Assembly: GCA_963590165.1 (NCBI GenBank)
Contig: CAVANO010000015.1
Location: 70,995 to 134,994, forward strand
Source: UBA11524 sp963590165
Lineage (GTDB): Bacteria; Bacillota; Clostridia; Christensenellales; Aristaeellaceae
DNA: 64,000 bases
Reading direction: 5' to 3'
A program made the position numbers and the translations under genes. Below are positions 51,146 to 60,809 of the stretch, in pieces (the first letter of the stretch is position 1; the number at the start of each line of letters is the position of its first letter). The notes beneath the pieces are model-generated. The model ran no database searches. It saw only the letters and a program-made list of their open reading frames with translations, and was not told where the DNA came from.

Positions 51146-52507
51146 ATGCTCAAACGAGTTCATCATCGCAGCGAGATGCTTTCTCACCTGCTGCAGGGGT
51201 TCTCCTGCATCGGGTGCTTTTTGCTCTTTTACGGCCTGATGGCGATACCGAACTGGCCGCTGCGCCATCTGTCCAGAACGACCGCGACGACACTCCTGAC
51301 GTGGTTCGCGATGGGCAGCGCGATGCTGGCGGTTTTCGGGCGGATGGAGCTTCGCTGCGGCAAGCTCAGCCAGCAGGCTGCCGGACAAATCGCCGGTGTC
51401 CTGATTACGGATGGGGTCACCTACGTTCAGCTGCAAATCATGAACGTCAATCCGAACAATAACGCGCATCTGACCCTGTTCGGGGTAGACTTCTGGTATC
51501 TGCTGCTCGCAGCATTGCTTCAGTCGCTGCTGATTTTTCTGCTCGTTCGCGCAGGTGCCCGAATGCTGCCGCGTGTCGAAAAGCCGGCGCAGGTGTTGCT
51601 GATTACCGCAGGCGATGGCGAAAACTGCCGGCAGAAGCTGATCAATCAGCATGCCTTCTGGCAAATCAGCACCGTGTGCTCCTGGGATTCTCCCACGCTG
51701 CGAGAGCTGCTCAAGGAATTCGACACCATCATGCTTGCGCCCGATGTGCCGTATACCACGCGCATGCGGCTGATGAAGACGTGCTATCATCTGCGCAAAA
51801 CGGTACTCGTCAGCCCGAAGGTGCAGGAAATCATGCTAACAAACGCACGCCGTCTGATTCTCGATGACATGGCGTTTCTTGAGCTGCGCGACGGCAGTAT
51901 GACCATGTGGCAGGCCGCCGTCAAGCGTGCCGCCGACATCGTGTGCTCCTTCCTCGCTCTGGTGATTCTCTCTCCCCTGCTGGGCGTGATTGCGCTCGCC
52001 ATTCATTTCGAGGACGGCGGCAGCGTCTTCTTCCGTCAGCAACGGCTGACGCTGGACGGACGTGCCTTCACCATCTACAAATTCCGCACGATGCGCATGG
52101 GTGATGAACACATGTCCGCGATGCAGGACGACGACCGGATTACGCGCGTCGGACGTGTGCTGCGTCGCTGGCGGCTTGATGAGCTGCCGCAGTTCTGGAA
52201 CATCCTGCGCGGTGATATGTCCATGGTCGGACCGCGCCCGGAGATGCTGGAGAACATCCGCCGCTACAAGAGCGAGCTGCCGGAGTTCGAGTTCCGCGAA
52301 CGCATGAAGGCTGGGCTGACCGGCTACGCACAGATTGAGGGGCGCTACAACACGTCACCGGAGGACAAGCTGATGCTCGATTTGTTCTACATCGAGGGCT
52401 TTTCGCTTTGGACGGACGTGAAGCTGCTCCTGCGGACGCTGACGGTCTTTTTTCGTTCAGACGCGACAGCAGGCTTTCAACCGCCTGAAAATCAGCAGGG
52501 CAAATAA
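51146..52507 (+). CDS. Polyprenyl-phosphate sugar-1-phosphate transferase (exopolysaccharide priming)
   Basis: A 453-residue membrane enzyme that transfers a sugar-1-phosphate from a nucleotide sugar to undecaprenyl phosphate, the first step of polysaccharide repeat synthesis. Four N-terminal helices (about 15-150) and a CoA-binding-like linker are followed by the bacterial sugar transferase domain (about 265-450): KRAADIVCSFLALVILSPLL, YKFRTM and DELPQFWNILRGDMSMVGPR. The start is chosen from the promoter position, although the frame is open further upstream. Full-length WbaP/WcaJ type. The downstream nucleotidyltransferase could supply its nucleotide sugar. Confidence 0.92.
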   Translation: MLKRVHHRSEMLSHLLQGFSCIGCFLLFYGLMAIPNWPLRHLSRTTATTLLTWFAMGSAMLAVFGRMELRCGKLSQQAAGQIAGVLITDGVTYVQLQIMNVNPNNNAHLTLFGVDFWYLLLAALLQSLLIFLLVRAGARMLPRVEKPAQVLLITAGDGENCRQKLINQHAFWQISTVCSWDSPTLRELLKEFDTIMLAPDVPYTTRMRLMKTCYHLRKTVLVSPKVQEIMLTNARRLILDDMAFLELRDGSMTMWQAAVKRAADIVCSFLALVILSPLLGVIALAIHFEDGGSVFFRQQRLTLDGRAFTIYKFRTMRMGDEHMSAMQDDDRITRVGRVLRRWRLDELPQFWNILRGDMSMVGPRPEMLENIRRYKSELPEFEFRERMKAGLTGYAQIEGRYNTSPEDKLMLDLFYIEGFSLWTDVKLLLRTLTVFFRSDATAGFQPPENQQGK

Positions 52508-52570
52508 TCACGGGTTTCCTTCATTATCATTTATATATTCATAAGTACATTCATCGCTAAGGAGGCAGCA

Positions 52571-53476
52571 ATGAAAACAACACTATTGATCATGGCAGCC
52601 GGTCTCGGCAGCCGCTATGGCGGAAACAAGCAAATCGACCAGATCGGTCCGCACGGCGAAATCCTGCTGGAATATTCCATCTTCGACGCTGCGGCGGCAG
52701 GCTTTGACAAAGTCGTCTTCGTCATCAAGCGCAGCATGGCGGACACATTCCGCGAAATGATCGGCAAAAAGCTCGAAAAACGCATCGAAGTGGAATACGC
52801 ATTTCAGGAGTACGATTCCCTGCCGGACGGATTCGTTCCGCCGGAAGGACGCATCAAGCCCTACGGCACAGTCCATGCGGTGCTCGCCGCAAAGGAACTG
52901 ATTCACGAGCCGTTCGCCGTCATCAACGCGGATGACTACTACGGCAAGGACGCCTTTGTCACAATGGCGAACAGCCTGCGCACCCTGCAGGGCAAGACGA
53001 ACGCCGCCTCGATGGTCGCGTACCGCTTGAAGAACACGGTTTCCGAGAACGGGCACGTCACGCGCGGTGTCTGCCGCTGCAATGATGCCCATCAGCTGCT
53101 CGCCGTGCAGGAAACATACAAAATCAAGCCGTTCCCAGACGGCACGATCCGTGATGTGAACTTCCGCGAGGAGGGCGACATTCTCGACAGCAACGCGCTT
53201 GTTTCCATGAATTTCTGGGGACTGACGCCGTGGTTCTTCGATGTCGCTGCGCGCGATTTCGCCGCCTTCCTGCACAATGGCGAGGGCGACCCGATGAAGA
53301 AGGAATTCGTCCTGCCGACCGAAATCGACAGCTTGATGCACTCGGACGGTTTGACGGTGGATGTCCTCTCGACGGACGCATCATGGTTCGGCATCACCTA
53401 CCGCGAGGATAAGCCGCTCGTCATGGCGGCACTCAAGAAGCTGCATGAGGACGGACAATATCCCGAATCGCTCTGA
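52571..53476 (+). CDS. Sugar-phosphate nucleotidyltransferase
   Basis: A 301-residue enzyme with the NTP-transferase fold: MAAGLGSRYGGNKQ (residues 8-21, nucleotide loop), PYGTVHAVLAAKE and the metal-binding INADDYYG. Only the transferase domain is present. It would activate a sugar phosphate as NDP-sugar; which sugar and nucleotide are not readable. AAGGAGG precedes the ATG. It follows the priming transferase by about 60 nt, so the two are probably one operon. Confidence 0.9.
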   Translation: MKTTLLIMAAGLGSRYGGNKQIDQIGPHGEILLEYSIFDAAAAGFDKVVFVIKRSMADTFREMIGKKLEKRIEVEYAFQEYDSLPDGFVPPEGRIKPYGTVHAVLAAKELIHEPFAVINADDYYGKDAFVTMANSLRTLQGKTNAASMVAYRLKNTVSENGHVTRGVCRCNDAHQLLAVQETYKIKPFPDGTIRDVNFREEGDILDSNALVSMNFWGLTPWFFDVAARDFAAFLHNGEGDPMKKEFVLPTEIDSLMHSDGLTVDVLSTDASWFGITYREDKPLVMAALKKLHEDGQYPESL

Positions 53477-53510
53477 CAAAACTTTCACGCTGAAAATTCT
53501 CGTGTTCCCC

Positions 53511-53540
53511 TTGCAAAACTGTTGTTCGCTGTGATACCAT
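53511..53540 (+). promoter_or_regulatory. Probable recA promoter
   Basis: TTGCAA, 18-nt spacer, TACCAT. No clear CGAAC-N4-GTTCG SOS box was found around it. Confidence 0.5.
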
Positions 53541-53612
53541 AGAGGCGAATGAACCGCCGGATTATTTCGCAGCAGGCGAAGCAATCCGGCACATTGGAAA
53601 GGAAGCAAAACC

Positions 53613-54770
53613 ATGGCAGCAAAGAAGCCGGCGAAACCGGAAAAGGCGGCCCCTACGGCAGGTACGCCGGATGAAAAGCTCAAGGCGCTTGAACACGCAT
53701 TGGCTGATTTGGACAAGCAGTTCGGCAAGGGCGCTGTAATGAAGCTCGGCGAACATGCGGATCAGAATATTCAGGTTATCCCGACCGGGTGCATCACGCT
53801 GGACGAGGCGCTGGGGGTCGGCGGTATTCCGCGCGGCCGCATTGTCGAGATTTACGGACCGGAATCCTCCGGTAAAACAACGGTCGCACTGCATATTGTC
53901 GCGCAGGCACAGAAGATGGGCGGCATCGCGGCATTCGTCGATGCGGAGCACGCCCTTGATCCTGTCTACGCCAAGAAGCTCGGCGTAAATATCGACGAGC
54001 TGTACGTATCCCAGCCTGACACGGGTGAACAGGCACTGGAAATTGTCGAAGCGCTCGTTCGCTCCGGCGCGCTCGATGTCGTCGTGATTGACTCCGTCGC
54101 CGCGCTTGTTCCCAAGGCGGAAATCGACGGCGAAATGGGCGACTCCTTCGTCGGTCTGCAGGCACGCCTGATGAGCCAGGCACTGCGCAAGCTCGCCGGC
54201 ATCATCAGCAAGACCGGCTGCGTTGCCGTGTTCATCAACCAACTGCGCGAGAAGGTCGGCATCATGTACGGCAACCCCGAAACGACTCCCGGCGGCCGTG
54301 CGCTGAAATTCTATGCGTCCGTCCGCCTCGATGTCCGCCGCGGCGAGCAGCTCAAAAACGGCAGTGATGTCGTCGGCAACCACACAAAGGTCAAGGTTGT
54401 CAAGAACAAGGTCGCACCGCCGTTCCGCGTCGCCGAATTTGACATCGTCTACGGCGAAGGCATCAGCCGCGAAGGCACGCTCCTCGATGTTGCTGTTGAG
54501 CGCGACATCATCCACAAGAGCGGCGCCTGGTTCAGCTACAAGGATCAGCGCATCGCGCAGGGACGCGAAAACACACGCCTGTACATGCGTGAGCATCCGG
54601 AAATGACAAACGAAATCGAAGCACTCATCCGCGAGCAGATGTTCACCAACAAACCTGCCGCGCCTGTTGTGTCCGATGAGGATCCCGGCGAAATGCCCGA
54701 GGAGGAAGAGGACGACCTCGCCCTGCTCGAGGAGGATCTTGACACGGATGCGCCGCTGGATGAGGAGTAA
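53613..54770 (+). CDS. recA: Recombinase RecA
   Basis: A 385-residue recombinase, catalysing strand exchange and LexA cleavage. Walker A GPESSGKTT (about residue 87), DAEHALDP, Walker B VVVIDSVAALVP, the L2 DNA loop region (NQLREKVGIMYGNPETTPGG) and a very acidic C-terminal tail (EEEEDDLALLEEDLDTDAP) that modulates activity. A 20-residue Lys/Pro/Ala N-terminal extension precedes the usual start. Confidence 0.98.
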   Translation: MAAKKPAKPEKAAPTAGTPDEKLKALEHALADLDKQFGKGAVMKLGEHADQNIQVIPTGCITLDEALGVGGIPRGRIVEIYGPESSGKTTVALHIVAQAQKMGGIAAFVDAEHALDPVYAKKLGVNIDELYVSQPDTGEQALEIVEALVRSGALDVVVIDSVAALVPKAEIDGEMGDSFVGLQARLMSQALRKLAGIISKTGCVAVFINQLREKVGIMYGNPETTPGGRALKFYASVRLDVRRGEQLKNGSDVVGNHTKVKVVKNKVAPPFRVAEFDIVYGEGISREGTLLDVAVERDIIHKSGAWFSYKDQRIAQGRENTRLYMREHPEMTNEIEALIREQMFTNKPAAPVVSDEDPGEMPEEEEDDLALLEEDLDTDAPLDEE

Positions 54771-54787
54771 GACAACCTGAATATACA

Positions 54788-54825
54788 GCAGCCTCCCGAT
54801 CATTGTCTGGAGGCTGCTTTTTTTT
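54788..54825 (+). terminator. Terminator of recA
   Basis: GCAGCCTCC / GGAGGCTGC perfect 9-bp stem with a 12-nt loop, then eight T. Confidence 0.92.
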
Positions 54826-54970
54826 GCTGGACAACGAAAATAAAAAAACTGCATTCAAAGGTTTTTATGATTTGCTCGCATTGATGCAGGATTCCTCTGT
54901 CAATCCATCGAAATGATCAAAAGAATAAAGGTGTTTCCCGAAAGATTATTCAACTCTGGAGGCTAAGCAT

Positions 54971-56239
54971 ATGGGACTGAAAGAAGCATGGAACGCATTG
55001 TTCTCTACCCCCAAAAATGACAGCGATGTGACATCAGCCGTTGCACCCGCAAGCGAGGAAAATGCCGTACAGCTGGCCAGCGACCTTTTCCCCGTAATCA
55101 ACGCCGCAGAAGTCAATATGGCACAGTATAAGAAAATCCCATTTGCTGACATCGGTGTTCTGGGGGCTGCTTTCGCGCAGCTTCCTGCGGGCGCACGCAC
55201 CCTTGTGCAAAGCGTTGAAACAACCATCAAGGGCGGTCAGCAGCTGTTTGTAGGGGTCAATCCGAAAGGTGTGCAGGGATTTATCCGCATGAATGCCGAC
55301 GGCACGGTTGGCAACATCATGCGCTATAACGGTCACGGCGCACAGCAGGTCATTGCAGGTCGGCTCCGCTTTAAACCGTTGAACGGAATCGAAGGTCTTC
55401 AAACAACCACCACTGTCATGCCCATCGATCCGGTAGCCATGATGGTAGCAGTCGCGCTCATTACCATTGAGAAGCGCTTTGACGATCTGCAAAAGAGCGT
55501 GGATCAAATTATGCAATTTCTTGTGCGCGACAAGCAGGCCGAGCAGCGCGGAAATCTGAACACGCTGACTGAAATTCTTTCCGAATATAAGCGCGGCAGC
55601 ATGGACGAGAATCGATGCAATACCCTCGCCGTCCAAGTGCAGGCCATTCATGCCGATGCAAACAAGGCCATTCTTTTCTGGGAAAGTTCCCTGAAAGATT
55701 TGCTTGCCAAGCCGTCGCAGCATCTGCAGGAGTTGCTGAACAAAATTCTCGATTCAATGGCCGAATATCAATTAGCCGTCTACCTCTACGGTTTCTCTTC
55801 TCTGCTGGATGTCCTGCTCCAGCATCTTTATTCGGCTGAACACCTGAATGAGATTGAATCGAAAATGTCCCTTCATGCTGGTCGCTACCGTTCTCTGGTT
55901 GAGCAATGCCGCAGTTTTCTTGCCGACAAACAGCGCGCAGGCGTGATTCCGGCGGCTCGCGGCACACTGGGCGGTCTGCTGAACCATGTCGGAAAGGCAA
56001 TCGAGGCGAATCCTGTTCTCGGAAAAGGGCAGGTCGATGAGTGGCTGATTAAGCAAAGTGAAAATCTCGGCGCGATGAACCGTCAGGATGCTGCGCGCAT
56101 TGTCGATGCTTTTGCACCATTGGAAGAGGAAAAAATGCAGCCTTTCCTCGATTCCATCCATACAATGAATGTCATCCACAATCAGCCCAATGGGATGTTG
56201 ATGGATGAAGAAAATATTTATCTTCTCTCTGCTGTCTAA
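54971..56239 (+). CDS. Unrecognised 422-aa protein
   Basis: No known family recognised with confidence; I have seen similar uncharacterised Firmicutes proteins. The N-terminal third (about 1-150) is mixed alpha/beta with Gly-rich segments. A hydrophobic segment IDPVAMMVAVALITIEKRFD (about 156-175) leads into a long helical, probably coiled-coil region (about 170-400) with QKSVDQIMQFLVRDKQAEQR. No signal peptide. TGGAGG precedes the ATG. Codon use is more AT-rich than that of recA next door, and it sits alone between two terminators, which suggests an acquired gene. Confidence 0.8.
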   Translation: MGLKEAWNALFSTPKNDSDVTSAVAPASEENAVQLASDLFPVINAAEVNMAQYKKIPFADIGVLGAAFAQLPAGARTLVQSVETTIKGGQQLFVGVNPKGVQGFIRMNADGTVGNIMRYNGHGAQQVIAGRLRFKPLNGIEGLQTTTTVMPIDPVAMMVAVALITIEKRFDDLQKSVDQIMQFLVRDKQAEQRGNLNTLTEILSEYKRGSMDENRCNTLAVQVQAIHADANKAILFWESSLKDLLAKPSQHLQELLNKILDSMAEYQLAVYLYGFSSLLDVLLQHLYSAEHLNEIESKMSLHAGRYRSLVEQCRSFLADKQRAGVIPAARGTLGGLLNHVGKAIEANPVLGKGQVDEWLIKQSENLGAMNRQDAARIVDAFAPLEEEKMQPFLDSIHTMNVIHNQPNGMLMDEENIYLLSAV

Positions 56240-56266
56240 TGCTTGAACAATCTTAAAACATATGCA

Positions 56267-56312
56267 AAAGCAGGCGGATCCGGAGCTCTCACCCCGAATC
56301 CGCCTGTTTTTT
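56267..56312. terminator. Terminator between the orphan gene and the GH3 gene
   Basis: CAGGCGGAT / ATCCGCCTG stem with an 18-nt loop, T-run on the plus side and A-run before it on the minus side; it serves the convergent genes. Confidence 0.8.
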
Positions 56313-59262
56313 ATGCGTTTGCCTTGGCTTTCTTGGTCTTTTTGACATCCGCGATGATAACGATGACACCCCAGATGACGAGGATGGCACCGAGCGCAAT
56401 GTCGACGATGTACATCAGTTCCGTCCACAGCGGAATCTTATAGCCGACGACCTCGGCATTCATGGCATTGCTGTTGACGAAGGTGTACAGGATGTTCTTG
56501 ATGGCACTCATCAGCACGACCGCGTCGCCCGTGGAGGACATGTCGCAGTCCTCCCACATGCTCGTCTGGAGCGTAGCGAGGTCAAGGTCGCCGCCGGCGT
56601 AGGCCATCTGGCGCGGGTTCATGTACTGCGGAATCGTGTTGAAGTCGCAGATGACCGTGCCCTGGAAGCCCCATTCGTTGCGGAGAATTTCCGTCAGCAG
56701 GCGATAGTCGCCGCCGGTCCAGCGCGTGCCGATGCGGTTGAAGGAACTCATCACGCCGCGGCTCTCGCTGCCCTTGATCGCGATTTCAAAGGACTTCAGG
56801 TAGATTTCGCGCAGGCTCTGCTCGGTCAGCCAGGAGCTGTCGCCGTTGATGGAGCGGTGCGTTTCCTGCTCGTTGACGGCGAAGTGCTTGATCATGCAGA
56901 TGACACCCTTTTCCTGCAGGCCGCGGACTTCAGCCGCCGCCATCAGACCGGTCAGCACAGGATCCTCAGAGAAGTACTCCGAGCAGCGGCCGCCGAAGGG
57001 GCTGCGGTGGATGTTCACGCCCGGCGCATAGATGGAGGAGTACGGCATACCCGTACCGCTGTCGCCGAAGATGCCCTCTTCGCCCATCGTACGGCCAAGT
57101 TCTTCCATCAGGTCGACATTCCACGTTGCCGCCATGACCGGCTCGCTGACAAACTGGCACGTTCCGTTGACCTGCGTGCGGTTCAGGAAAGACGTGAAGC
57201 CCGCAGGGCCGTCGCCGTGCAGCGTTGCCGGCATGCCGATGGCATCGAGTGCAGTGGTGCGATAGGCGCCGTAGTTGAAGGCGTTGATCATTTCTTCCTC
57301 GTCGCACGCTTCAAGGATGGCATCCCAGCGTTCGTCGTCGTAGGAAACAATCGCCTTGTAAGTCGTTTCGGGGGTTTCGTCCGGCAGCAGGTCACGCACC
57401 GTGATGGTCGCTTCCTCGCCGAACCACGGGTATTCATACTCGCTGTCGTAGTCAATGGGATTGTTGGTCTCGATGTCCTGCAGTTCCTCGTAGAGACGGT
57501 CGGAACCGGCACGCTCCTCATCGGTCGGCGCAGTCGGCCAGGTGCCTTCCCAGTCCGCACGGGAGAGGACGGTAGAAAGCTGCGCATCGCTGTCCATCAC
57601 GCCGTCACGGTCGGTGTAACGGTTCTCGACCTCACTGCCGGTCGTCGGGTCAGTCTCATAGCGGATATCTGATGCAAGCTGGCAGACAACCTCGCCCACG
57701 CACTCGTGCGCATTGCGGCTCACGGACAGGATGTATTCGCCCTGTTCCAGCTCATAGCCGCTGAAACCGTTATTGTTCGCATCGCGGTAGTCGTAGCTCG
57801 CCGCGTAGTACGGGTCGAAGGAAACGGTAACTGTCTGCGTTTCGCCGGGTTTGAGTTCATTCGTCTTGGCATAGCCGACAAGCACCTTGTGTGCCTTTTC
57901 GATGCCGCCGGTGGTGTACGGCGCGGTCACGTAGAGCTGGACAACATCCTTGCCCGCGACGCTGCCGGTGTTTGTCACATCAACTGACACGGTGATCGTG
58001 CCGTCCTTGGTGATGGTCGTGTCAGACGGTTGATTGACCGTCCAGTCGAACGTCGTATAGCTTAGACCGTAGCCGAACGGGAACACGACATGCTCGTTGT
58101 ACCAGTCTTCGCCGTCGGTGTAGCCACGCGTCTCGTAGTAGCGGTAGCCAACGTACACGCCCTCTTCGTAGTCCACGAAGTAGTACATGCCTTCGTCGTA
58201 CTTGTCGGAGTCAGACGGGGTGGAGCCGGTGCCGAAGTTCACGAACGTCGGATCCTGCGTGAAGTCAGCCGACCACGTGTCGACCAGTCGGCCTGACGGG
58301 TTGACTTCGCCGTTCAGGATTTCACCGAGCGCCATGATACCTGTGCTGCCGGTGAAGCCGACCCACACCGCTGCATCAATCTTGTCGGCGTACGCCGCGG
58401 TGTCAGAGTTGACAAGGAAGCCAGCCTCGAAGCTGGACGGGATATTGAACAGCACAATCACGTGCTCGAAGCCTGCATCGCAGACTGCCGCGAGCAGATC
58501 CTGCTCGTTCTGGTCTAGCTCGAGGTAGTGGCTGTCAGCGCTCGCTGCACCCTCGGTGTCGCCCTGATAGCGCGGCAGGTCGAAGCCCTCGCCGCCGATG
58601 CGCGTGATGACCACGATGGCCGCATCATTATAGCTCGCGTAGGAGCTCTTGACAGCATCGGTGTACTTGCTCTGGGGCGTTTCCGCCGTGCCGATAACCT
58701 GATTGCCGCCGCTGTCGAGGTCGCTGGAGTTCGCCGTGCGGACAGGACCGGACGCATTGGTGTCCTCATAGAACTTCTTCAGCGTCTGGTTCGTCTGGAA
58801 GCCAGCTGATTCAAGGCTGTCGTAAAGATCCTTGTTGTTCGTGGAGTCAAATCCGCCGGAGCCGGAGCCGCCGTAGGACAGATTCACGCTGTTCTTGCCG
58901 AACACGCTGATCTTCGCGCCCTTCTTGAGCGGCAATGCGCTGTCGGTGTTCTTCAGCAGCACGAAGCCTTCTTCGGCAACCGTGATGTTGAAATCCTGCG
59001 AATTGTTCAGCGCCTCTTCCTTGCTGGAGGCGTTCGTTGCCGGATACATCGATGCGGTGTTCTCATCGTACACCGGGCGCTGTCCGCCGAACATCGTGTC
59101 GAGGAAGCCGTTGTACGTCGTCGTTGCCAGCACATTCACGACGATGCCGACCACCAGTACGAGCGCCGTCACGACTGCCCATACCTTCACCGCACGATGC
59201 TTCTTCACCTTTTTCGGCTTCTTCTGCTTGACCGCGCTGTCCTGTGCCTGAATTTCTGACAT
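56311..59262 (-). CDS. Membrane-anchored glycoside hydrolase family 3, permuted domain order
   Basis: A 983-residue enzyme with a cytoplasmic basic tail, one transmembrane helix (about 28-48), and the GH3 domains in reversed order. The alpha/beta sandwich comes first (EEGFVLLKN about 97, TRIGGEGFDLPRY about 220), then a fibronectin-III-like domain (about 410-520), then the TIM barrel (ATLHGDGPAG, SPFGGRCSEYFSEDP, KHFAVNEQE) with the presumed nucleophile Asp in GTVICDFN. A second transmembrane helix lies at the C-terminus (about 950-972). Likely a cell-surface beta-glucosidase or xylosidase; specificity unknown. Permuted GH3 enzymes are known from Ruminococcus albus and Butyrivibrio. Confidence 0.9.
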   Translation of the reverse strand: MSEIQAQDSAVKQKKPKKVKKHRAVKVWAVVTALVLVVGIVVNVLATTTYNGFLDTMFGGQRPVYDENTASMYPATNASSKEEALNNSQDFNITVAEEGFVLLKNTDSALPLKKGAKISVFGKNSVNLSYGGSGSGGFDSTNNKDLYDSLESAGFQTNQTLKKFYEDTNASGPVRTANSSDLDSGGNQVIGTAETPQSKYTDAVKSSYASYNDAAIVVITRIGGEGFDLPRYQGDTEGAASADSHYLELDQNEQDLLAAVCDAGFEHVIVLFNIPSSFEAGFLVNSDTAAYADKIDAAVWVGFTGSTGIMALGEILNGEVNPSGRLVDTWSADFTQDPTFVNFGTGSTPSDSDKYDEGMYYFVDYEEGVYVGYRYYETRGYTDGEDWYNEHVVFPFGYGLSYTTFDWTVNQPSDTTITKDGTITVSVDVTNTGSVAGKDVVQLYVTAPYTTGGIEKAHKVLVGYAKTNELKPGETQTVTVSFDPYYAASYDYRDANNNGFSGYELEQGEYILSVSRNAHECVGEVVCQLASDIRYETDPTTGSEVENRYTDRDGVMDSDAQLSTVLSRADWEGTWPTAPTDEERAGSDRLYEELQDIETNNPIDYDSEYEYPWFGEEATITVRDLLPDETPETTYKAIVSYDDERWDAILEACDEEEMINAFNYGAYRTTALDAIGMPATLHGDGPAGFTSFLNRTQVNGTCQFVSEPVMAATWNVDLMEELGRTMGEEGIFGDSGTGMPYSSIYAPGVNIHRSPFGGRCSEYFSEDPVLTGLMAAAEVRGLQEKGVICMIKHFAVNEQETHRSINGDSSWLTEQSLREIYLKSFEIAIKGSESRGVMSSFNRIGTRWTGGDYRLLTEILRNEWGFQGTVICDFNTIPQYMNPRQMAYAGGDLDLATLQTSMWEDCDMSSTGDAVVLMSAIKNILYTFVNSNAMNAEVVGYKIPLWTELMYIVDIALGAILVIWGVIVIIADVKKTKKAKANA

Positions 59263-59284
59263 GTTTTTCTCTCCTTTTTGAATT

Positions 59285-59315
59285 GCAGCCCTGCAAGCGG
59301 TTCATGCAGAGCTGC
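59285..59315 (-). promoter_or_regulatory. Stem-loop between the carbohydrate-binding protein and GH3 genes
   Basis: GCAGCTCTGCA / TGCAGGGCTGC (one wobble) with a 9-nt loop and no T-run; an intra-operon element. Confidence 0.5.
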
Positions 59316-59333
59316 AAACGGATTGTTTTTTGC

Positions 59334-60683
59334 TTACTTCTGGTAGTTGCCCGTTGCAGGCTCGCCGAAGTTCTCGTCCCAGATTACAACGCCGGTCGTC
59401 TGAATTGTCAGGCAGTCAGCCAGCGGTGCATGCGCGACCATGGTCGTTCCGGTATAGGGAATACTATTCAGGGTTTCGAGCTTGATGACATTGCGTCCCT
59501 TGTTCAGGTGGACATTCTGTGCAATCACGAAATCCTGGAAGGGGGCAGAAGCAGCCACATAACTACCCCAGTCCATCGCGGGAACATCCTTGATTTCGAT
59601 GGTGCCATACTGCATATATTCGCCGTTGACGCTCACGCCGTATTCGGCAGGAGTCAGGGACAAATCTTCCATTTCAGCAGACAAGCGCAGAATGATGGTC
59701 ACATCATCGAGATCTTCATCCGCCGCCAGATAGAAGTCAATTGTATTGCCAATCTGGTACATATAACCGACAAAGCGGTCATTACTTGCTCCGACGCCTT
59801 CGACCTGCTGAATCATGCCAATTTCGTTCGCTGTACCGGAAACAGCCGGACCAGTCTTGCCCGTCAAATTCGTGTCCTCAGCTTCAAAGAGCCAGCTATT
59901 CACGCCTTCTGTCGTTTTCGTCCAGGTAGCCTTGATAACCGTGTCTGCTGTGACAGATGCAGAAAAATCGTAAGCTGTGCCGTCTTCCTTGACCCATTCG
60001 TTGAAAGTGTAGCCTACACGCTCAGGATTGTTCTGCGGACGCTGCACTGTCGTGCCAGCCTCAATCGGATAGGTGTAGCTGCTCAGCAGCACACCGTAGT
60101 AATCATAGTCAAAAGTCACATTGACCTGGTCTGCGCCTTCCTTCATCCAGAGCGCATACAGAGCAGTGTCTGCAGTAATTTCGGTCGAGAAATCAAACGC
60201 CTGAGTAAAATCGGGATCGGTGTACCAGCCGACAAGCGTATAGCCATCGCGAACCGGCACTTTATTTTCTGCCTTTTCACCCTTCACCGTGTCAACCTGT
60301 TCAGGTTCGGGGGCACCCTCGTAGTTCTGATTATAGGTCACAGCATAGGAGTTGTTCGCAACGCTGATGGTGAAGCGCGCATTCTTTCCGCCGACTTTCA
60401 GCGTAACCGTCTTGGTGCCGCTGGCCTTCATGCCGGGTTCCTTTACGGTGACGCTCGGTGCAGTCATAGGGATTTCATCCGTCGTGTCATCGCTGTAGGT
60501 CACCAGCAGCATGCCGCCTTCCATCGAGAACGTTTCACCGATCACATATGCCGTCTTGTCAGGAAGCTGAGAAACTTCCACCTTGCTTACCTTTTTGCTT
60601 GTGTCGATGTCATCTGCCGCATAGGCTGAGCAGCACAGCAGCATACACAGGATCAGGAATAATGCCGTAATTCCCTTTTTCAT
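59334..60683 (-). CDS. Secreted carbohydrate-binding protein with Ig-like and InlB-type repeats
   Basis: A 449-residue secreted protein without a catalytic domain. The signal peptide (MKKGITALFLILCMLLCCSAYA) is followed by a bacterial Ig-like domain (about 30-110), two InlB B-repeat-like units (RDGYTLVGWYTDPDFTQAFD and RVGYTFNEWVKEDGTAYDFS), and a C-terminal CBM6/CBM35-like module (WLFEAEDTNL... NKGRNVIKLETLNS). Of two near ATGs I choose the second because AAGGAAGG is then 9 nt upstream. It lies between two GH3 genes, so it probably holds substrate or the cell near the enzymes. Confidence 0.82.
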   Translation of the reverse strand: MKKGITALFLILCMLLCCSAYAADDIDTSKKVSKVEVSQLPDKTAYVIGETFSMEGGMLLVTYSDDTTDEIPMTAPSVTVKEPGMKASGTKTVTLKVGGKNARFTISVANNSYAVTYNQNYEGAPEPEQVDTVKGEKAENKVPVRDGYTLVGWYTDPDFTQAFDFSTEITADTALYALWMKEGADQVNVTFDYDYYGVLLSSYTYPIEAGTTVQRPQNNPERVGYTFNEWVKEDGTAYDFSASVTADTVIKATWTKTTEGVNSWLFEAEDTNLTGKTGPAVSGTANEIGMIQQVEGVGASNDRFVGYMYQIGNTIDFYLAADEDLDDVTIILRLSAEMEDLSLTPAEYGVSVNGEYMQYGTIEIKDVPAMDWGSYVAASAPFQDFVIAQNVHLNKGRNVIKLETLNSIPYTGTTMVAHAPLADCLTIQTTGVVIWDENFGEPATGNYQK

Positions 60684-60728
60684 CGTTTTCATCCTTCCTT
60701 TCTTCAGGCGGAGCATTCTCTCGCTCAG

Positions 60729-60790
60729 CCCTCCCCTCAAGGCAGGATTGCTCCTGCCCTGTGGGGAAGGGGGCTGCCGTAGAGCAGCCC
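60729..60790 (-). repeat. Nested GC-rich inverted repeats between GH3 gene and carbohydrate-binding gene
   Basis: Two hairpins: CCCC-TCAA-GGCAGG ... CCTGCC-CTGT-GGGG with extended flanks, then GGGCTGC-CGTAGA-GCAGCCC. No T-run. Such units are often dispersed in Clostridia genomes; only this copy is in the window. Confidence 0.6.
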
Positions 60791-60809
60791 TCTGCCAATG
60801 GTTCTAAGC

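Noticed and set aside
53480..53612. LexA/SOS box upstream of recA
   Set aside because: No CGAAC-N4-GTTCG or close variant was found; GTTCG occurs without its partner half-site.
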